Below, one piece after another: positions 53,894 through 57,565 of a stretch of 57,565 bases of DNA. The position numbers were made by a program, and so were the translations under genes. The notes beneath the pieces are model-generated. The model saw only the letters and a program-made list of their open reading frames with translations. It did no database searches and was not told where the DNA came from. Each line of letters starts with the position of its first letter. Position 1 is the stretch's first letter. Origin of the DNA: Chlamydiota bacterium (lineage in GTDB: Bacteria; Chlamydiota; Chlamydiia; Chlamydiales; JAAZZY01); the NCBI GenBank assembly GCA_022601345.1, contig JAJACU010000034.1, positions 1 to 57,565 of the forward strand. Reading direction: 5' to 3'.

Positions 53894-54613
53894 ATGCGTG
53901 TATCTGCCCCAGTTTTTAGCCTAGAAGATTTTGAAGGTCCCTTAGATCTTCTGCTTCATTTGATCGAAAATAAAGAATTAGACATCTACCAAGTCATAAT
54001 TGAGCAAGTACTATCGCAATATCAAAACTATTTGAAAACCCTAAATCAATTTGATTTGGATTTAGGTGCAGAATTTTTATCTATTGTATCTTCACTTATG
54101 CTTCTAAAAAGTAAAACTTTGCTGCCTAAGCAAGCGGCCACAGAAGGTGAAATCGATGCAAGCACCCTTCGTGTTGATATTATAGAGCAGCTTATTCACT
54201 ACTATAAGTTCAAAAACATTGCACAAACCTTAGCTGAGAAAGAAGACCAACAAGCACTGAGATATTTAAGAGGCGTTGACCTTCAAAGCTTTTCATCACC
54301 TGCTGAAGCCAAGCTAAAATCGACTCCGCAATCAATGTTATCTGAACTGTTTATAAAAGTTTTAGAAAGGCAAAAACAATCTGACCTTAAGTTCATTGAA
54401 GAAGAGGATTACAAAATATCTGATAAGATTAAAGAGTTTAAGAAAAATCTTCTAGAGTCAAATTCTCTTAATTTTCACAATATTTTCTCTATTCATAAAC
54501 CCAAGGGAGAACTTATTGCTCTTTTTATTGCTCTTCTTGAAATATTAAAACAGGGACTAGCCTCTCTTGACCAATCTGAAGACCAGTGGGTTATCAAAAA
54601 AAGCCAGGGATAA
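53894..54613 (+). CDS. scpA: segregation and condensation protein A
   Basis: Kleisin partner of SMC in chromosome condensation. The signature DFEGPLDLLLHLIENKELDIY lies at the N-terminus (written here across residues 11-31), followed by helices with LGAEFLSIVSSLMLLKSKTLLPK and a winged-helix C-terminal end. ATG 53894 places the signature 13 residues in, as in relatives; an upstream ATG at 53828 is also in frame and neither has a good ribosome binding site. A 16-base A7/T7 palindrome (53778-53793) lies in the gap to tsp. scpB follows after four bases. Confidence 0.92.
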   Translation: MRVSAPVFSLEDFEGPLDLLLHLIENKELDIYQVIIEQVLSQYQNYLKTLNQFDLDLGAEFLSIVSSLMLLKSKTLLPKQAATEGEIDASTLRVDIIEQLIHYYKFKNIAQTLAEKEDQQALRYLRGVDLQSFSSPAEAKLKSTPQSMLSELFIKVLERQKQSDLKFIEEEDYKISDKIKEFKKNLLESNSLNFHNIFSIHKPKGELIALFIALLEILKQGLASLDQSEDQWVIKKSQG

Positions 54614-54617
54614 AACT

Positions 54618-55205
54618 ATGACAGACCAAACGCATCCAATAAAACAAGTTTTAGAAGCTCTATTCTTTGCCTCAAACAGCCCCCTATCTCTAAAAAAAAT
54701 CCAAGCTATTTTAAAAGACGAGTTTGAGCTAGATAAAAAAAAGCTACGAGAAGAAGTAGCTCATTTACAAGAAGATTACTCGAGTGAGGGAAGAGCTTTT
54801 GAAATTAAAGAAATTGCTGAAGGCTACATCTTGCAAAGCAAACCTGAGTTTGAAACTTATCTACAAAAACTCTACCCAACAAAAGCAATAAAATTAGCCC
54901 CATCTTCACTTGAAGTTCTAGCAATTGTTGCCTATAGACAGCCCATAACACGCGCTGAAATTGAACATATTAGGGGAGTTGATTGCAGTTACTCACTGAC
55001 TCAGCTCCTCGAAAGACAGTTAGTCTCAAATCAAAATAAGCTTGATGCTCCAGGACAACCCTCACTTTTTGAAACTACTCCCTTTTTCCTAGAATATTTT
55101 GGATTAAAGAACTTAAAAGAGCTACCTAAGCTACCCGATGACGAATTAACTACCACTCCCAACGCACAACAAACCCTGCCCGATCCGGTTCCAATACCGG
55201 AATAA
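54618..55205 (+). CDS. scpB: segregation and condensation protein B
   Basis: The 195-residue winged-helix protein binds ScpA and forms the SMC-ScpAB condensin. The family features are VLEALFFASNSPLSLKKIQAIL at the start and LAPSSLEVLAIVAYRQPITRAEIEHIRGVD in the second winged helix. The start at 54618 follows AGGGATAAAACT, four bases after scpA; an earlier ATG inside scpA is less likely. The last 56 bases overlap the convergent PAP2 gene, and the C-terminal tail is Pro/Thr-rich and variable. Confidence 0.94.
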   Translation: MTDQTHPIKQVLEALFFASNSPLSLKKIQAILKDEFELDKKKLREEVAHLQEDYSSEGRAFEIKEIAEGYILQSKPEFETYLQKLYPTKAIKLAPSSLEVLAIVAYRQPITRAEIEHIRGVDCSYSLTQLLERQLVSNQNKLDAPGQPSLFETTPFFLEYFGLKNLKELPKLPDDELTTTPNAQQTLPDPVPIPE

Positions 55206-55725
55206 AATGGTATCTAGATTCAGAATAAGGTTTAGTGAAAAATGTGTTGGCTGCCATTGCTAGGGCTGTTGCTCCAAGCACATCTCTAAACCAGTGTTTG
55301 TAGGCATAAACCCTTGAAAACCCAACATAGCTCGCCATTAAATACGAGGGAAGCCCATACATCCAACCATAACGCATATGTAAAAATGCTGCTGCTCCCA
55401 TCGCAGCTGCAGTGTGACCACTTGGAAAAGACATCCTACCACCGTTTGGCCTTTGAGCATTAATAGTAGGCTTAATAATGTATGCAAGCCCCATAGTAGT
55501 TCCAAAAGCAGAAGCGTAATACTGAAGACCCTTTGTATCTGCATGGGCAACTGCAATACAAGCTGCTCCAACTGGGACTACAAATTGACCGAGGTCTCCA
55601 GATTTCTTAATGCGCTGATGACCTTTTCTTCTTTGATATGCATGCAGATCCACAGAACAAAAAAAACTCAAAAGAACGATCCCTATCAACACTTTAGTAA
55701 AAAGATACTCAAACTTACTTAACAT
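55150..55725 (-). CDS. PAP2-family phosphatase, second copy
   Basis: The 191-residue protein has a signal-like N-terminal helix (FTKVLIGIVLLSFFCSVDLHA) and the PAP2 motifs KPTINAQRP (KX6RP), PSGHTAA and SRVYAYKHWFRD (SRX5HX3D). It ends in a hydrophobic/aromatic FVVRWEW stretch. The active site should face the periplasm, suited to lipid phosphates such as undecaprenyl pyrophosphate or lipid A. It is shorter than the copy at 2941 and only distantly alike. It overlaps the end of scpB by 56 bases in the opposite direction. Confidence 0.88.
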   Translation of the reverse strand: MLSKFEYLFTKVLIGIVLLSFFCSVDLHAYQRRKGHQRIKKSGDLGQFVVPVGAACIAVAHADTKGLQYYASAFGTTMGLAYIIKPTINAQRPNGGRMSFPSGHTAAAMGAAAFLHMRYGWMYGLPSYLMASYVGFSRVYAYKHWFRDVLGATALAMAANTFFTKPYSESRYHFIPVLEPDRAGFVVRWEW

Positions 55726-55756
55726 ATATTTAGTTGTATGATAAAATTGCCTCCAT

Positions 55757-56095
55757 ATGATCCCTATGCTGATGAGAAGTCTTTTTTTTCAAAGATATAA
55801 TAAACTTTTATTTGCTATTTTAATTAACTTGGCGGTGAGCTCAATGATTTCTGCAACCAACTTAACACTGTATGTTCTCCCTAGATGTCCTTATTGCATT
55901 AAGGTCGAAAGATTTATTGATGACAACAACATCCAAAATATTAAAACGAAAAATATTGAAGATGCTGCAAATAAAGAAGAATTGATTTCGATTGGTGGCA
56001 AGAAACAAGTTCCTTGCCTTGTTCATGACAACAAAGCGCTTTATGAATCAGATGATATTATTTGCTGGTTAAAAGATAACGCACTAAAAGCTTAG
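55757..56095 (+). CDS. glutaredoxin-like protein with N-terminal membrane segment
   Basis: The 112-residue protein has a hydrophobic N-terminal segment (about 17-33, LLFAILINLAVSSMISA) that could be a signal peptide or anchor. A thioredoxin-fold domain follows with the dithiol motif CPYC after LYVLPR, the cis-Pro region KQVPCLV and a C-terminal ALYESDDIICWL helix typical of glutaredoxins. An exported glutaredoxin would handle thiols or disulphides in the periplasm, relevant to the disulphide-linked chlamydial envelope. Two further ATGs at 55766 and 55772 are possible starts. rarA begins three bases after its stop. Confidence 0.83.
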   Translation: MIPMLMRSLFFQRYNKLLFAILINLAVSSMISATNLTLYVLPRCPYCIKVERFIDDNNIQNIKTKNIEDAANKEELISIGGKKQVPCLVHDNKALYESDDIICWLKDNALKA

Positions 56096-56098
56096 CCT

Positions 56099-57358
56099 GT
56101 GAATGCTCCCTTATCTGAAAAACTCAGGCCCAAGCTATTAGAAGAACTTGTAGGCCAAGAACATATCCTTGGCTCTGACAGCTTCTTAAAACAAATCATC
56201 GAAAAAAAAACACCTCTTTCTATTTTATTTTGGGGCCCTCCTGGCTGTGGCAAGACAACACTGGCGCGCATTTATGGTAAAAACTTAACCGACAACTTCC
56301 ATCAGCTATCCGCTGTTTCTTCATCAACTACTGATATTAAAGCAATGCTCAAAAATGCTGAGCAAAACCCTCTTTTTAATCCTAGAGTCGTAATTTTTTT
56401 AGATGAAATTCACCGCTTTAATAAAAGCCAGCAAGACCTTTTTTTACCTTACTTAGAGAGCGGAAGGTTAATTTTAATCGGAGCCACAACAGAAAATCCT
56501 TCATTCTCGTTAAACAATGCTCTCCTCTCTAGAATGCGAGTTTTAACTCTTAAGGCCCTCGAAAAAAAAGATCTATCTCAAATAATAAAGCGATTTGAAA
56601 AGGCCCATAAAAAACTTCCTCTCACAATCGATGCAGAAAAATTCTTATTAGAAGTCTCAAACGGAGATGGGCGCTACCTCCTCAATATGATTGAAAATAT
56701 TCAACTTCTACAAACATCTGACAATTTAGATGTTGAAAAACTCAAAAAATTTTTACAAAAGAGATCCCCTCTTTTTGATAAACAAGGAGATGGACACTAC
56801 AACCTAATCTCAGCTCTGCATAAATCAGTTAGAGGCTCAGACCCAGATGCAGCTCTCTATTGGTTAAATAGAATACTTAATGGTGGAGAAAACCCTCTAT
56901 ATATAGGCAGAAGACTTATTCGTATTGCCAGTGAAGATATTGGACTGTCAGATCATCAAGCTCTTCAAATATGCCTCAATGCCTTCCAGACTTACCAAAT
57001 TTTAGGATCACCTGAAGGTGAGCTGGCACTTGCTCAAGCCACGATCTACCTTGCCCTTGCCCCTAAAAGCAACGCCTGCTACTTAGCTAGTAAAAAAGCT
57101 ATGGAGCTTGCCCAAAACTCATCGCAACTCAATCCCCCAATGCATATTCTCAATGCTCCAACTAAACTAATGAAGGAGCTCGGTTACAATAAAGGCTATG
57201 AATATGACCATGATAGCCAAGATCAGTTTTCAGGACAAAACTACTTTCCAGATGAAATAGAACAAAGACCTAGCTTCTACACGCCTAATGCTATCGGTCA
57301 AGAAAGAGAAATGAAAAAAAGACTTGAATATTTTACAGCTCTTCGAAAAAGCAAATAA
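56099..57358 (+). CDS. rarA: replication-associated recombination AAA ATPase
   Basis: The 419-residue RarA/MgsA (WRNIP1 family) protein has the N-terminal SEKLRPKLLEELVGQEHILG, Walker A GPPGCGKTT, Walker B VIFLDEIHRFNKSQQD, sensor ATTENPSFSLN and the C-terminal tetramerisation region with LIRIASEDIGLSD and APKSNACYLASKKA. It acts at stalled replication forks. GTG start. The next 207 bases to the window end are AT-rich and hold no gene that I can support. Confidence 0.96.
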   Translation: MNAPLSEKLRPKLLEELVGQEHILGSDSFLKQIIEKKTPLSILFWGPPGCGKTTLARIYGKNLTDNFHQLSAVSSSTTDIKAMLKNAEQNPLFNPRVVIFLDEIHRFNKSQQDLFLPYLESGRLILIGATTENPSFSLNNALLSRMRVLTLKALEKKDLSQIIKRFEKAHKKLPLTIDAEKFLLEVSNGDGRYLLNMIENIQLLQTSDNLDVEKLKKFLQKRSPLFDKQGDGHYNLISALHKSVRGSDPDAALYWLNRILNGGENPLYIGRRLIRIASEDIGLSDHQALQICLNAFQTYQILGSPEGELALAQATIYLALAPKSNACYLASKKAMELAQNSSQLNPPMHILNAPTKLMKELGYNKGYEYDHDSQDQFSGQNYFPDEIEQRPSFYTPNAIGQEREMKKRLEYFTALRKSK

Positions 57359-57565
57359 TCCTACAAAAAGACCTAAATAGAGTTGTAAGGTCAACCACAG
57401 TCTGATTTGGTCATAAAACAAATGCTTTTCACCTCACCTTTTGACTATTTAAATATTTTTTACAATGACATAGCCTTTAAAATAAATTAGTATATATTTT
57501 TTTAAACTAAACTCCAATATTATATATAAGTTTGTTTGTTAATAAACATTTACAATTATATAATA

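Overview
The window reads as a stretch of chromosome from a member of the Chlamydiae outside the classical Chlamydia genus (a Parachlamydia/Simkania/Rhabdochlamydia-like, AT-rich environmental chlamydia; I cannot fix the family). Three things support this. First, the gene order pssA, nrdA, nrdB, insulinase-like protease, htrA, sucD, sucC, ftsY, yccA, tyrP, glmS, glmM matches, from memory, the C. trachomatis run CT826 to CT815. Second, the ribonucleotide reductase R2 subunit carries Phe where other R2 proteins have the radical Tyr, the class Ic type first described in Chlamydia. Third, there is a pair of large MOMP-like outer membrane proteins and a SET-domain protein. All genes look bacterial, with short gaps and frequent GTG/TTG starts.

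Layout. 1-6977: partial tRNA-Leu, a conserved hypothetical, gapA, a queuosine-precursor transporter overlapping a PAP2 phosphatase, a LexA-like regulator with a broken protease site, an orphan ORF, an M48 protease and pssA. 6978-11660: nrdAB behind two well-formed NrdR boxes, ending in terminators. 11700-23441: a secreted FAD oxidoreductase, an M16 protease, two outer membrane proteins each made of three complete beta-barrel-like repeats, then HtrA with an unusual catalytic residue and a hairpin over its ribosome binding site. 23445-29429: an accessory stretch inserted between htrA and sucD: a sugar nucleotidyltransferase-like protein, an amino acid permease, gene remnants, a Cys-rich orphan between 66-bp repeats, a SET-domain protein and an M50 protease. 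29438-35451: sucCD, ftsY, a hydrolase, yccA and tyrP. 35836-37802: a duplicated 2OG-oxygenase-like protein and a NUDIX hydrolase, again an insertion into the conserved block. 38169-43350: glmM-glmS and a divergent candidate effector with a consensus promoter.

43437-48649 is one compact run: pcnB, hydrolase, GT2 glycosyltransferase, a two-domain LABN membrane protein, lpxB and a DUF374 acyltransferase. From the GT2 gene on it looks like an outer-membrane lipid A unit. 48653-57358 holds a sulfotransferase, a small membrane protein, a secreted hydrolase, tRNA-Phe, tsp, scpA-scpB, a second PAP2 phosphatase, an exported glutaredoxin and rarA.

The core functions are glycolysis, deoxynucleotide supply, succinyl-CoA synthetase, amino-sugar supply for envelope precursors, lipid A, amino acid uptake and chromosome segregation. 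Interleaved are cell-surface and possible host-directed genes. The most unusual items are the triple-barrel porin-like pair, the putative RNA-switch hairpin before htrA with the Asp-to-Glu change in HtrA, the duplicated oxygenase-like protein, and the repeat-flanked Cys-rich gene.
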